Positions 28,933 to 41,378 of a stretch of 64,000 nucleotides of DNA are shown piece after piece. The translations under genes and the position numbers were made by a program. How positions within the stretch are numbered: the first letter of the stretch is position 1; each line of letters starts with the position of its first letter. The stretch spans positions 1 to 64,000 of the forward strand of contig JAAXVL010000016.1 of NCBI GenBank assembly GCA_013335535.1, given 5' to 3'. Origin of the DNA: Azonexaceae bacterium. GTDB taxonomy: Bacteria; Pseudomonadota; Gammaproteobacteria; Burkholderiales; Rhodocyclaceae. The notes below the pieces were generated by a model. It was given only the letters and a program-made list of their open reading frames with translations. It searched no databases and was not told where the DNA came from.

Positions 28933-29906
28933 TCGAAGCGTATCCGCGGATCGACCAGCGTGTAGGAAATGTCGGTCAGGATCAGGCCGACGATGTAGAG
29001 CACCGAGCCGATGAAGACCATGGAGCGCACCACCGAGAAATCCTGCGCGTTGATCGCGTCGATGGTGTAGCTGCCCAGCCCGGGAATACCAAAGAAGGAT
29101 TCAGTCAGCAGCGAGCCCATGAAGAGCATGGGGATGACCACGACGACGCCGGTCAAAATGGGGATCATCGCGTTGCGCAAGATGTGGCGGAAGAACACCA
29201 GCGTTTCCGGCAGCCCCTTGGCGCGGGCGGTGCGCACGTAATCCTTGCTGACCTCTTCGAGAAAAATCGTCCGATACCAGCGCGTCGATGAACCAATGCC
29301 CGACACCACGCCGATCACCACGGGCAAAATCAGGAAACGCCACGCCTCCAGCCCGGCCCCGAAACCGGAAATCGGCACCAGCCGCCACACCTTGCTGATC
29401 AGATACTGGCCGCCAATGATGTAGAACAAGCCGGAAATGGACATCGCCGCCACGCAAAGCACGACGCCCCAGAAATCGAAAGCCGTGGCGCGAAAGAAGG
29501 CCAGGGTCAGCGCGAAGGTGATGGTCACGAACAGGCCGAGGATGAAAGTCGGCAGTGCAATGGCCAGCGACGGCAGCATCCGGCCGCCGATTTCGCGGGC
29601 AATGTCGCGGCCGTCCTCGGCCCGACCGAAATCGCCGACAAACATGCGGGCCGATTTCTCGAAGAAGATGGTGTTGGTGACGCTCGCCAGACCGCCAGCC
29701 TCGGCGTTGAGCAGCAAGGGCTTGTCATAGCCGCGCTCGACCTTCCATTTCTCGATCGCCTCGGGCGTCACGCGCTTGACGCCCAACTGCATGCGCGCCA
29801 TGTCGTCCGGTGTGTTGACGACGAAGAACAGCGCAAAGGTGACGAGGTTGACCCCGATAAGGATGGGCAGCGCGTAAAGCAGGCGACGGACGATATAGGC
29901 GAGCAT
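28929..29906 (-). CDS. ABC transporter permease (YejB/DppB type)
   Basis: 325 residues with six predicted helices. The N-terminus MLAYIVRRLLYALPILIG and the insert after VNTPDDMARMQLG are typical of the YejB branch. The EAA loop is DYVRTARAKGLPETLVFFRHILRNAMIP. First gene of a leftward yejB-yejE-yejF-like operon. The periplasmic binding protein (yejA) that normally accompanies these is absent from the window; upstream lies a HicB-like gene and tRNA-Ser. Confidence 0.92.
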   Translation of the reverse strand: MLAYIVRRLLYALPILIGVNLVTFALFFVVNTPDDMARMQLGVKRVTPEAIEKWKVERGYDKPLLLNAEAGGLASVTNTIFFEKSARMFVGDFGRAEDGRDIAREIGGRMLPSLAIALPTFILGLFVTITFALTLAFFRATAFDFWGVVLCVAAMSISGLFYIIGGQYLISKVWRLVPISGFGAGLEAWRFLILPVVIGVVSGIGSSTRWYRTIFLEEVSKDYVRTARAKGLPETLVFFRHILRNAMIPILTGVVVVIPMLFMGSLLTESFFGIPGLGSYTIDAINAQDFSVVRSMVFIGSVLYIVGLILTDISYTLVDPRIRFE

Positions 29907-29994
29907 TGGCCCGATTATGCCAAGAGCCGGCGAGAAGTGCTAAGACAAAGCAGCCGAGGGCTAATCGCCCGATACGTCTCTAGCCGGTGGCGTC

Positions 29995-30186
29995 CTAATC
30001 CTTGGTGCCCTGCAGACGGCGCTCAAGTCGCTCATCGGGATTGGCGAAGTAGCAATCGAGCGCCTCCTTGAGGTTTTCGACCGCCTCGGCCTTGGTCAAT
30101 CCATCGGTCGTTATGTCCAGCTCGATGCAGCGGGCGACGAAAACGCCATCCTCGAAATCGACAGTGAAGTTCAGTTGTTCAGCCAT
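29995..30186 (-). CDS. HicB-like small protein (orphan)
   Basis: 63 residues from the ATG at 30186. An in-frame start at 30222 would add 12. The pattern FTVDFEDGVFVARCIELDITTDGLTKAEAVENLKEAL is that of the HicB antitoxin fold, a partial RNase H-like domain; here without a DNA-binding tail. No HicA toxin gene, which should be a small ORF next door, is visible on either side, so it is probably a solitary HicB-like protein. Function uncertain. Confidence 0.8.
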   Translation of the reverse strand: MAEQLNFTVDFEDGVFVARCIELDITTDGLTKAEAVENLKEALDCYFANPDERLERRLQGTKD

Positions 30187-30346
30187 GAATAAGACTCTGA
30201 AATAGTTTCCGGATGCCCGCATGGCGCTGGAATGCCATGCGTTTTACATTTTTTAATTTTTCTTGCCTTTGCAGACCTGGGGCGTAACGGTAAAGTGCGC
30301 GTCTCGCCGGGCTTCAATCAAGCGTATTTCGTTTTGATGAACCAAT

Positions 30347-30370
30347 AAAAAAGCGCCCCGAAAGGCGCTT
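30347..30370 (-). terminator. Terminator of tRNA-Ser
   Basis: On the minus strand AAGCGCC pairs with GGCGCTT across a 6-nt loop (30364-30370 with 30351-30357), and the 3' arm runs into a T-run (30352-30347). About 13 bp past the tRNA 3' end. Confidence 0.85.
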
Positions 30371-30381
30371 GATTAGTGGTG

Positions 30382-30470
<89 letters not shown>

Positions 30471-30497
30471 GCAGCGGCCGGCATAATAGCACAACCG

Positions 30498-32030
30498 ATG
30501 CACTGGATAAAACGCCTATCTCTGCTTGCTGCCTGTTTTTTTGTCGCCACCTGCGGCTACGTCGGCTCGCGCCTGCCGCTGCCCTTCCCGACGCCGGCCC
30601 AGCACGACCTCGTGGTTCTGACCCAGCCTGGCCTGCTGACCTATGTAACCGACGACAACGGTAATCCGACCGGGCTTGAATACGATCTGGCCCAGACTTT
30701 TGCCCAGGAACTTGGTGTCGCCGTCAAATTCGAGGTTGTCGAGCCCGAGCAGCTCGATGAGCGGCTGGCTAGGAACGACTATCACCTTGCCGCTGCCTGG
30801 CTGTCACCGGGAACCGATCCCGAGGTTCAGGCCACTCCGCCGATTTTTCTGACCCGCGATATCCTGGCCCAGAACGATGCCTCGCTGCCGCTCACCGAAG
30901 CGAAGCAACTGGCCGACCAGACCGTCCACGTGATGGCCGGCTCGCGCCAGGCCGCCACCATGAATCGGCTGGCCAAGGAAATCCGCGGCCTCAAGGTGGT
31001 CGAAGTCAATACGGGAGATCTCCTCGAATTGCTTGAAAAGCTGGGCAGCCAGCGCATTCAGTACGTTGCCATCGACGAGAATTTCGAGGACATCGTCAAC
31101 CAGTTCGTCCCCAACCTGCGCACCACCCTGGCCCTCAGCCAGACGCAGCCGGTTGTCTGGCAACTGGGCAAGCATCCGAATCCGGAGCTGCGCGAGCGCC
31201 TCAACACCTTCATCGAACGCGTCCAGCACGACGGCACCCTGGCCCGGCTGGAGGACCGCTATCTCGGCCACGTCCGGCGGCTGGAGCAGGCCGATGTCAC
31301 CAAGTTCCTTGGCGAAGTCGAGACCACCCTGCCCAAGTTCCGCAAGTCCTTCCAGGCCGCGCAGGCGCTGACCGGAATCGATTGGCGACTGCTTGCCGCC
31401 GTCGCCTACCACGAGTCGAACTGGGACCCGAACGCGACGAGCTACACCAATGTACGCGGCATAATGATGCTCACCGAAGACACGGCGGACCACCTGCAGG
31501 TGAGCAACCGCCTCGACCCGAGCGAAAGCATCCTGGCCGGTGCCCGCTACATCAACATGCTCAAGGAAGGCCTGCCGGATGAAGTAAATGAGCCGGATCG
31601 TACCTGGCTGGCGCTCGCCGCCTACAACATCGGCCCCGGCCATTTCAACGGGGCCAGGATGCTGGCCAAGCAACTCAAAGCCGACCCCAATTCGTGGTAC
31701 GACATGAAACGCATCCTGCCCAAGCTGGCCCAGCCCAAGTATGCCAGCATGGCCAAAACAGGTCGTGCGCGCGGTGGTGAAGCAGTCATTCTGGTCGAGA
31801 ACATCCGCAGCTATTACGACATCCTGCTGCGCAACGCTGCGCCTTTCGCGCCGACCCCATCAGCCGCCGCCAGCCTGACCCGGCTGGTGCTCGAAATCGA
31901 AGAGCGGCGCAAGGCCTACGTCAAGCGAATCGCCACGGCCAAGACGATCTCGGGAACGGCCAGAGACGATTCTGCCGATGCCACCCTGCGCCTGCCGACC
32001 ATCGGGCAGGAGATCGGCACCAAGGAATAG
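30498..32030 (+). CDS. mltF: Membrane-bound lytic murein transglycosylase F
   Basis: 510 residues, the two-domain MltF layout: an N-terminal membrane or lipid anchor (LLAACFFVATCG), a substrate-binding-protein-like (SBP_bac_3) domain (about 35-265) and an SLT lytic domain (about 285-440) with the catalytic Glu in YHESNWDPNA, then AAYNIGPGHFNGA. It cleaves peptidoglycan in the periplasm. The lipobox is imperfect (VATC, Thr at -1), so anchoring by lipid is uncertain. Convergent with serS. Confidence 0.93.
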   Translation: MHWIKRLSLLAACFFVATCGYVGSRLPLPFPTPAQHDLVVLTQPGLLTYVTDDNGNPTGLEYDLAQTFAQELGVAVKFEVVEPEQLDERLARNDYHLAAAWLSPGTDPEVQATPPIFLTRDILAQNDASLPLTEAKQLADQTVHVMAGSRQAATMNRLAKEIRGLKVVEVNTGDLLELLEKLGSQRIQYVAIDENFEDIVNQFVPNLRTTLALSQTQPVVWQLGKHPNPELRERLNTFIERVQHDGTLARLEDRYLGHVRRLEQADVTKFLGEVETTLPKFRKSFQAAQALTGIDWRLLAAVAYHESNWDPNATSYTNVRGIMMLTEDTADHLQVSNRLDPSESILAGARYINMLKEGLPDEVNEPDRTWLALAAYNIGPGHFNGARMLAKQLKADPNSWYDMKRILPKLAQPKYASMAKTGRARGGEAVILVENIRSYYDILLRNAAPFAPTPSAAASLTRLVLEIEERRKAYVKRIATAKTISGTARDDSADATLRLPTIGQEIGTKE

Positions 32031-32038
32031 CCGGCCTG

Positions 32039-32062
32039 TCCGCAACGCTGTTTTGTTGCGGA
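32039..32062. other. Hairpin in the mltF/serS convergent gap
   Basis: TCCGCAAC (32039-32046) pairs with GTTGCGGA (32055-32062). A second small hairpin CCCGC-cgaa-GCGGG follows at about 32085-32098. Neither has a T-run, so they may end transcripts only weakly. Confidence 0.45.
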
Positions 32063-32117
32063 AACAAACAAGGTTCCGCCCTTCCCGCCGAAGCGGGAAT
32101 GACGCTTCGCCGACGAC

Positions 32118-35764
<3,647 letters not shown>

Positions 35765-36313
35765 ACAAGGACCAGAAGCGCGTCAGCAACCAGCCGGCGA
35801 GCACCAGGAAAACGACCAGCAGGCCAAGAAAGACCAGCGGCGAGGCGAGCATCGTCCACAGGGCACCGAGCACCATGCCCTCCTCGCTGAACGAGGCGAG
35901 CCAGTTCGAGAACGGCTCCGGTGACGTATTGATGGCCAGCCGGCTGCCGGCCTTGGCGAAATGCGTGCCGGCCGTGATCGTGCCGCCGATGAGCCCGGCC
36001 GCCACCGTCCACGCCGGATCGACCTCGCCCATGGCAAACGCCGCGAGCAAGGCGCCGGCCGGGATGCGGATGAAAGTCTGAAAGCTGTCCCACAGCGAAT
36101 CGAAGGCAGGAATCTTGTCGGCGATCAACTCGGCAAAAGCCATCACGCCGGCAGCCCCGATGACCAGCGGGTTACGCAGTACGGCCAGCGTTTCCGGCAG
36201 GTGCAGGTAACCGAAATAGCTCAACAGCCCGGCCAGAAAAACCACCAGATACAAGCGCAAGCCGCTGGCCCAGGCCAGGCCGGCGGACAGGGCGATGGTC
36301 TGGACCAGATCCA

Positions 36314-37633
36314 TTATTTCTTGCCAGCCTTCCGATCCAGTTCCCGCAAATGCGCCAGCTTCTGGGCGATCTGCCCTTCCAGCCCGCGCGGCGTCGGCTC
36401 GTACCAGCCCGGCTCCGGCATGCCGTCCGGCAGGTAGGTTTCGCCGGCGGCGTAGGCTTCCGGCTCATCGTGGGCGTAGCGGTAAGCGTGGCCGTGGCCG
36501 AGGTCTTTCATGAGCTTGGTCGGCGCGTTGCGCAGGTGGTTGGGCACCGGGCGCGAGCCGTCCTGCTTCACGTAGGCGCGGGCGGCGTTGTAGGCCATGT
36601 AGCCGGCGTTCGATTTGGCGGCAACGGCCAGATAAATCACCGCCTGCCCGAGGGCCAGCTCGCCCTCGGGCGAGCCGAGACGCTCATAGGTTTCGGCCGC
36701 GTCATTGGCGATCTGCATGGCGCGCGGGTCGGCCAGGCCGATGTCTTCCCAGGCCATGCGGATGATGCGCCGGGCCAGGTAGCGGGCATCGGCGCCGCCG
36801 TCGAGCATTCGCGTCAGCCAGTAGAGCGCGCCGTCCGGGTTCGAGCCGCGCACCGATTTGTGCAAGGCCGAGATCTGGTCGTAGAAGGCGTCGCCGCCTT
36901 TGTCGAAACGGCGCAGGCTTTGCGCCATCGTTTTTTCGATAAATTCGCCGTCGACCGTGGCAAGCCCGGCCGTGCGCGCTGCCGTGCGCACCTGTTCGAG
37001 CAGATTGAGCAAACGCCGCGCATCGCCGTCGGCCAGACCGATCAGGCGTTCGCGGGCAGCAGCTTCAAAGCTCAGGTCGGCCAGCGCCTGAGCACAGGCG
37101 CGGTCGAAAAGCTGGCCCATCTCGACTTCGTCGAGCGACTTGAGGACATAGACCGAAGCCCGCGACAGCAAGGCGGAATTGAGTTCGAACGAGGGGTTTT
37201 CAGTGGTCGCGCCAATAAAGGTGAGCAGGCCGGATTCGACAAAGGGCAGGAAACCGTCCTGCTGCGCCTTGTTGAAACGGTGGATTTCATCGACGAAAAG
37301 GATCGTCCGTTTGCCCTGCGCCCGCCACATTTCGGCCTGCGCCACGGCTTCGCGTACTTCCTTGATGCCGGAAAACACCGCCGACAGCGCGATGAACTCG
37401 CATTGAAACTGCGTCGCCATCATCCGCGCCAGTGTCGTCTTGCCCACGCCCGGCGGCCCCCAGAGGATCATCGAATGCGGCTGGCCGGATTCGAAAGCCA
37501 GGCGAAGCGGCTTGCCGGCGCCGAGCAGATGCTGCTGGCCGATCACGTCATCGGGCGTTTGCGGGCGCAGTTGTTCGGCCAGCGGGGCGTGCCGGGCTTG
37601 TGTGCCGGCACTTGAAAACAGGTCTTCGGACAT
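36314..37633 (-). CDS. rarA: Replication-associated recombination protein A (AAA ATPase)
   Basis: 439 residues. An N-terminal disordered start, then the AAA+ domain with Walker [14 protein letters not shown] and Walker [17 protein letters not shown], then the C-terminal MgsA-type oligomerisation region ([34 protein letters not shown]). It acts at stalled replication forks and unwinds DNA ends in the cytoplasm. It belongs with the DUF4126 gene downstream. To its left on the map lies the NosR gene, to its right the accessory island. Confidence 0.95.
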   Translation of the reverse strand: MSEDLFSSAGTQARHAPLAEQLRPQTPDDVIGQQHLLGAGKPLRLAFESGQPHSMILWGPPGVGKTTLARMMATQFQCEFIALSAVFSGIKEVREAVAQAEMWRAQGKRTILFVDEIHRFNKAQQDGFLPFVESGLLTFIGATTENPSFELNSALLSRASVYVLKSLDEVEMGQLFDRACAQALADLSFEAAARERLIGLADGDARRLLNLLEQVRTAARTAGLATVDGEFIEKTMAQSLRRFDKGGDAFYDQISALHKSVRGSNPDGALYWLTRMLDGGADARYLARRIIRMAWEDIGLADPRAMQIANDAAETYERLGSPEGELALGQAVIYLAVAAKSNAGYMAYNAARAYVKQDGSRPVPNHLRNAPTKLMKDLGHGHAYRYAHDEPEAYAAGETYLPDGMPEPGWYEPTPRGLEGQIAQKLAHLRELDRKAGKK

Positions 37634-37638
37634 CGTAT

Positions 37639-38222
37639 TTACATTGCATCCAGCGGAGAAGTCACGCCGCGCCCACCCATGTTGAGCACGTGCGTGTAGA
37701 TCATGGTCGTCGCCACATCGGCGTGGCCGAGCAGTTCCTGCACGGTGCGAATATCGTAACCGGACTGCAGCAGATGCGTCGCGAAAGAATGCCGGAAGGT
37801 GCGCGCCTTTGCCAGCTTGGCGATACCGCTGGCCTGCACCGCCTTCTTGACCGCCCCCTGCAACGCCTTCTCGTCAACATGATGGTGCCGTTCCGCTCTG
37901 CTGCGCCGGCCCACCGAAAAACCGGCCGCCGGAAACACATACTGCCAGGTCCAGTCCGTCTCGGCGTTCGGCTACTTTCTATCCAGCGCATTGGGCAGAT
38001 AGACCGCCGCCCGGCCCTTGTCCTTCGCGCCCAGTTACACGAATGCCGTATGTCATGAAAAAGGATAAAACACCTTATCCATTCCAGATATTGCGTTTCA
38101 GTCCGGATGCTGTAATGCTTCACCCGAATCCGATCCTGTACCTGATCGAGCAGCTTTGGCGACGACGTTGTAGAAGGCACTTCGTCAGCTATGGCTGTTT
38201 CCAACGAAGAATTAAGAATCAA
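37639..38222 (-). pseudogene. Broken integron integrase (IntI-type tyrosine recombinase)
   Basis: The C-terminal part (99 codons, 37639-37938) reads as an IntI catalytic end: [31 protein letters not shown] has the HxxR motif, then [19 protein letters not shown] with the catalytic Tyr. Upstream in the same frame an in-frame TAG replaces the Tyr codon of the usual LDRKYPNA segment. The N-terminal part (38222 leftward) reads KLLDQVQDRIRVKHYSIRTETQYLEWIRCFILFHDIRH, a good integrase start, then joins the C-terminal part in another frame with about 150 residues missing. So it has an internal deletion, frameshift and stop. Non-functional relic. Confidence 0.85.
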
Positions 38223-38296
38223 ACTATTATCAGTTTATTTTAGTTTTTATGCGCCACGCTGGCGGGACGTGACACCTGTCAGGGTGTCCACTAAAC

Positions 38297-38303
38297 GTTA
38301 TGC
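38297..38303 (+). other. Candidate attI-like core site (GTTATGC)
   Basis: TAAAC-GTTATGC lies 75 bp beyond the start end of the broken integrase and 18 bp before the PIN-like gene, where an integron attI core would be. It differs at one base from the GTTRRRY consensus. No strong secondary structure proves it. Confidence 0.35.
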
Positions 38304-38320
38304 ATCTCTAGGAGACACCG

Positions 38321-39139
38321 ATGGTTGCTAAAGTGGTGCTCGATACACTTCTCTTTGTTGATACCAATGTCCTCTTAGATTTCTACAGAATCCGGAAGAC
38401 TGACATCAGCACGAAATATCTTGAACAGTTGGAAGCATGCAAGGACCGACTAATCGTCGGTTCCCAGATAGAGATGGAGTACAAGAAGAACCGCCAGCGT
38501 GTCATTGTTGAATCCCTGAACAACTTTACTGCTCCGGATTGGGGAAAGCTTACAGTTCCCGCACTCGTTGCCGACCTCCAAGCGACCAAGATGATAGACA
38601 AGAAGAAAAAGGAGCTTATTGCGCAACACAAGAAGGTCAACGAAAAAATCCAAGCTATTCTCAGTGATCCAACACATCATGACCCTGTGTATCAAACGCT
38701 GCAGCGCATTTTCAAGAACGATTCACAATTCAATCTTTCCCGCTCAAAAAAGGAGCGCTTTTCGGTACGAAACTTAGCCAAAAAACGCTTCACACTTGGC
38801 TATCCGCCAAGAAAGCAGGGGGACACATCCATTGGTGATGCAGTGAACTGGGAGTGGATTGTTAAATGCTCAGCCGATAGTGGAAAGCACGTCGTAATAG
38901 TCACTCGAGACACCGATTACGGAGCAATTTACGACGGAAAATCCTATTTGAATGACTGGCTTAAGCAGGAATTCAGTGAGCGCGTAAGCCAAAAGAGAAA
39001 AATAATCCTTACCGACAAACTATCTGCCGGTCTAAAGATTGTCCATGCTGCCGTTACGAAGGAAATGGAAGAGGAAGAGGAAAAGCTGTTGGCGGAAATC
39101 CTTGCAGACTTCGAAGACCTTACCAAATCCGATGGATGA
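38321..39139 (+). CDS. PIN-like-domain protein (possible RNase), cassette-type gene
   Basis: 272 residues. The N-terminal FVDTNVLLDFYR and later GDAVNWEWIVK and VTRDTDYGA carry the acidic residues expected of a PIN-type nuclease, resembling the DUF4935/PIN_8 group. A Lys-rich middle and an acidic EEEEEKLL-like C-terminal stretch surround it. A good AGGAG precedes the ATG. It is clearly more AT-rich than its neighbours and lies between two possible integron core sites, so it was likely acquired. No antitoxin gene is next to it; a stand-alone defence or stress role is speculation. Confidence 0.75.
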   Translation: MVAKVVLDTLLFVDTNVLLDFYRIRKTDISTKYLEQLEACKDRLIVGSQIEMEYKKNRQRVIVESLNNFTAPDWGKLTVPALVADLQATKMIDKKKKELIAQHKKVNEKIQAILSDPTHHDPVYQTLQRIFKNDSQFNLSRSKKERFSVRNLAKKRFTLGYPPRKQGDTSIGDAVNWEWIVKCSADSGKHVVIVTRDTDYGAIYDGKSYLNDWLKQEFSERVSQKRKIILTDKLSAGLKIVHAAVTKEMEEEEEKLLAEILADFEDLTKSDG

Positions 39140-39193
39140 ATCATCATTCCACCGGACCTGCCTGAAAAGCCGCACAGTCCAGTGAAATCAAAC

Positions 39194-39200
39194 GTTAGTC
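39194..39200 (+). other. Candidate second integron core site (GTTAGTC)
   Basis: CAAAC-GTTAGTC between the PIN-like and methyltransferase genes shares its AAAC flank with the site at 38297. A stem GGAC/GTCC lies just before it (about 39158-39182), but the inverse core RYYYAAC expected of a full attC is not visible. Tentative. Confidence 0.3.
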
Positions 39201-39239
39201 CCTGACCAAATCCACTCTCCTACAAGGAGGCTTTTCACA

Positions 39240-39986
39240 ATGGACATTCCCCGAATATTCAACATCACAGAAAGCGCTCACCGCATCCATAACCCGTTCA
39301 CACCCGACAAGTTCGCCACGCTCGGCACGGCGTTGCATCTGGAGCCTGGGGCACGGGTGCTCGATCTCGGAAGCGGTTCGGGGGAGATGCTGTGCACCTG
39401 GGCGCGCGATCACGGGATCTTCGGCACTGGTATAGACATGAGCCAGTTGTTTTCCGAGCAAGCGAAACTTCGTGCTGAAGAACTCGGCGTTGCACATCAA
39501 GTCAAGTTCATTCATGACGATGCGGCGGGTTATGTCTCTGACGAGAAGGTCGACGTGGCCGCCTGCATTGGCGCTACCTGGATCGCTGGAGGAGTGGCTG
39601 GCACTATCGAACTATTGGCGCGAAGCCTGCGTAGCGGAGGGATCATCCTCATTGGCGAGCCGTACTGGCGGCAATTGCCATCGACAGAAGATATCGCCAA
39701 GGGGTGTCTTGCCAACTTGATCTCCGATTTTCTCGTGCTTCCTGAACTTATCTCGTCTTTTGGCGCCCTCGGCTACGACGTGGTTGAAATGGTTCTGGCT
39801 AACCAGGACGGTTGGGACAGATACGAAGCGGCCAAATGGCTCACCATGCGCCGGTGGCTGGATGCCAATCCCGACGACGAGTTAGCCAACGAGGTTCGCG
39901 CCCAGCTGACCTCGGAACCCAAGCGCCACGCGGCTTACACGCGTGAATACTTGGGCTGGGGTGTGTTTGCGCTGATGCCGGGGTGA
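39240..39986 (+). CDS. SAM-dependent methyltransferase, cassette-type gene
   Basis: 248 residues, class I Rossmann methyltransferase. The SAM motif is ARVLDLGSGSGEMLC (about residues 38-52), followed by GIDMSQLF (acidic end of strand 2). Later YWRQLP and WDRYEAAKW segments resemble small-molecule methyltransferases often carried as integron cassettes. Strong AAGGAGG ribosome site. The substrate is unknown. The same reading frame past its stop carries the TonB-receptor relic. Second gene of the putative cassette pair beside the broken integrase. Confidence 0.85.
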   Translation: MDIPRIFNITESAHRIHNPFTPDKFATLGTALHLEPGARVLDLGSGSGEMLCTWARDHGIFGTGIDMSQLFSEQAKLRAEELGVAHQVKFIHDDAAGYVSDEKVDVAACIGATWIAGGVAGTIELLARSLRSGGIILIGEPYWRQLPSTEDIAKGCLANLISDFLVLPELISSFGALGYDVVEMVLANQDGWDRYEAAKWLTMRRWLDANPDDELANEVRAQLTSEPKRHAAYTREYLGWGVFALMPG

Positions 39987-39998
39987 GTCGTGGTGTCT

Positions 39999-40079
39999 AA
40001 AAACAACGGGGGGCAGACCACGGTTTATACCTTCCAGCCGACCGTCGGCCAGCTACGCTGCCTGGGCGTGCGCTACTAG
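39999..40079 (+). pseudogene. C-terminal remnant of a TonB-dependent receptor
   Basis: Translating from 39999 gives NNGGQTTVYTFQPTVGQLR and then CLGVRY before TAG (40077-40079). This looks like the last beta-strands of a TonB-dependent receptor, including the terminal aromatic residue of an outer-membrane barrel. There is no start or body, so it is a relic, perhaps a gene truncated when the neighbouring cassette-type DNA came in. Only about 26 residues support it. Confidence 0.45.
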
Positions 40080-40089
40080 CTGGCTGCCG

Positions 40090-40521
40090 ATGAATTCCAT
40101 CGCCGTTTACGCGCTGTGCCTTGCTTCCGCCCTGACCTTCATCGCAGCCTTGCTGCATTACGCCTGCATCGCGTGGAGGGCGCCCGGTTTCCGCTTTCTG
40201 GGTGCCGGCGAACCGATGGCGCAAATGGCCGAGCGCGGGCACTGGTATCCGACCTTTATTTCCATCGTGATCGGCACGGTACTCGTGGTTTGGGCTGCAT
40301 ACGCCCTGTCCGCAGCGGGCGCGATTGCTCCGCTGCCCCTGCAAAAGCTGATACTTCCTGCCATCGCTGCCGTTTTCCTGCTGCGCGGGATTGCGTTTCG
40401 ATGGCTGAAGCCGATCTTTCCGGAAAACAGTCCGTTGTTCTGGCTGATCACCTCGGGTATTTGCCTGGTCATCGGCAGCCTATACGCGCTCGGCACCTAC
40501 GCACTTTGGGAGCGGCTATAA
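40090..40521 (+). CDS. Small membrane protein of unknown function
   Basis: 143 residues with four predicted transmembrane helices (about 5-28, 55-80, 85-105, 115-138). A mid-loop ERGHWYPTFI and a C-terminal GTYALWERL are notable. I do not recognise a named family. It stands alone in its strand between the TonB-receptor relic and a dispersed repeat; no strong ribosome site. Confidence 0.7.
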   Translation: MNSIAVYALCLASALTFIAALLHYACIAWRAPGFRFLGAGEPMAQMAERGHWYPTFISIVIGTVLVVWAAYALSAAGAIAPLPLQKLILPAIAAVFLLRGIAFRWLKPIFPENSPLFWLITSGICLVIGSLYALGTYALWERL

Positions 40522-40587
40522 AGCCCACGCCGATGTCCGAAATCCGGAAATACCTTGCCGCCTGGCTGGCCAGCTTGCCGCTTTGAC

Positions 40588-40627
40588 ATTGCCACGGTCA
40601 ACCGGAAAAATCGGCCAATTTTGAAAT
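40588..40627 (-). repeat. 40-bp dispersed repeat, copy 3 (intergenic)
   Basis: Reads leftward: TTTCAAAATTGGCC, then GATTTTTCCGGTTGACC, then GTGGCAATG. It lies between the small membrane protein and the SRPBCC gene. Confidence 0.9.
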
Positions 40628-40697
40628 CCGCTTTGGCGCAACCTTCTGAGTTCTCCGCGGTCCATTGCAGGAGCATGAATAAAAAGGAAGAGGGAAT

Positions 40698-41144
40698 ATG
40701 AGCACAGGAACCGTCAAGCTTCACCGCGTACTGAGGGCTGCTCCGGAGCGCATCTATCGGGCTTTTCTCGATGCCGGCGCCATGGCCAAATGGCTGCCGC
40801 CCTACGGTTTCACGTGTCGGGTCGAGCATCTGGATGCCAGGGTTGGAGGCTCCTTCCGGATGTCCTTCACCAACTTCACGACGGGACATGGTCATTCGTT
40901 TGGCGGCGAATATTTTGAGCTGCTGCCCAATGAAAAGATCCGCTACACGGACAAATTCGACGACCCGAACCTGCCCGGCGAAATGCAGACGACGGTAAGC
41001 CTGCAAGCTGTTTCCTGTGGCACCGAGTTGAGCATCGTGCAGGAAGGCATCCCGGCGGTCATTCCGACCGAAATGTGCTACCTCGGCTGGCAGGAATCGC
41101 TGGAACAGCTGGCCAAACTTGTCGAGCCGACTATTCCTGACTGA
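40698..41144 (+). CDS. SRPBCC/AHSA1-family protein
   Basis: 148 residues of the START/Bet v1-like SRPBCC fold, of the Hsp90-activator-like (AHSA1) type. The start VKLHRVLRAAPERIYRAFLD, the middle WLPPYGFTCRVEHLDARVGG and the closing GWQESLEQLAKLVEP are the usual landmarks. These proteins bind small hydrophobic ligands; bacterial members are of mostly unknown role. A strong AGGAAGAGGG ribosome site precedes the ATG. Alone on its strand. Confidence 0.9.
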   Translation: MSTGTVKLHRVLRAAPERIYRAFLDAGAMAKWLPPYGFTCRVEHLDARVGGSFRMSFTNFTTGHGHSFGGEYFELLPNEKIRYTDKFDDPNLPGEMQTTVSLQAVSCGTELSIVQEGIPAVIPTEMCYLGWQESLEQLAKLVEPTIPD

Positions 41145-41277
41145 GACCGAACAGTTTTTCGCAGGCGTTATCGCAGACGGCCGCGAGGTCGATGTCCTGG
41201 TTCGTCACCGTTTCTGCATCTCCGGGATGCAAGCCCGCCGCCGGCAGGCCGCAAGGGAATAAGCAACTGCCTATTTA

Positions 41278-41295
41278 ACGGTTGACCGCAACAGC
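41278..41295 (+). repeat. Possible degenerate remnant of the dispersed repeat
   Basis: AACGGTTGACCGCAACAGC shares the CGGTTGACCG dyad and the CAAC that follow it in full copies, but lacks GTGG and the TTTTGGCC/T-run part is blurred. It may be an eroded copy or chance. Confidence 0.3.
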
Positions 41296-41378
41296 ACTCC
41301 TTGCGACATTGTCGACATAAGCGCGTCGCCGCTGCGCATTGCGCTTTCGCCAGAATAACAATCAAGCCCCCCGGTCCC

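Noticed and set aside
39140..39193. Full attC site after the PIN-like gene
   Set aside because: A short GGAC/GTCC stem is present, but the inverse core RYYYAAC expected at the far end is not found, so a complete attC cannot be claimed.
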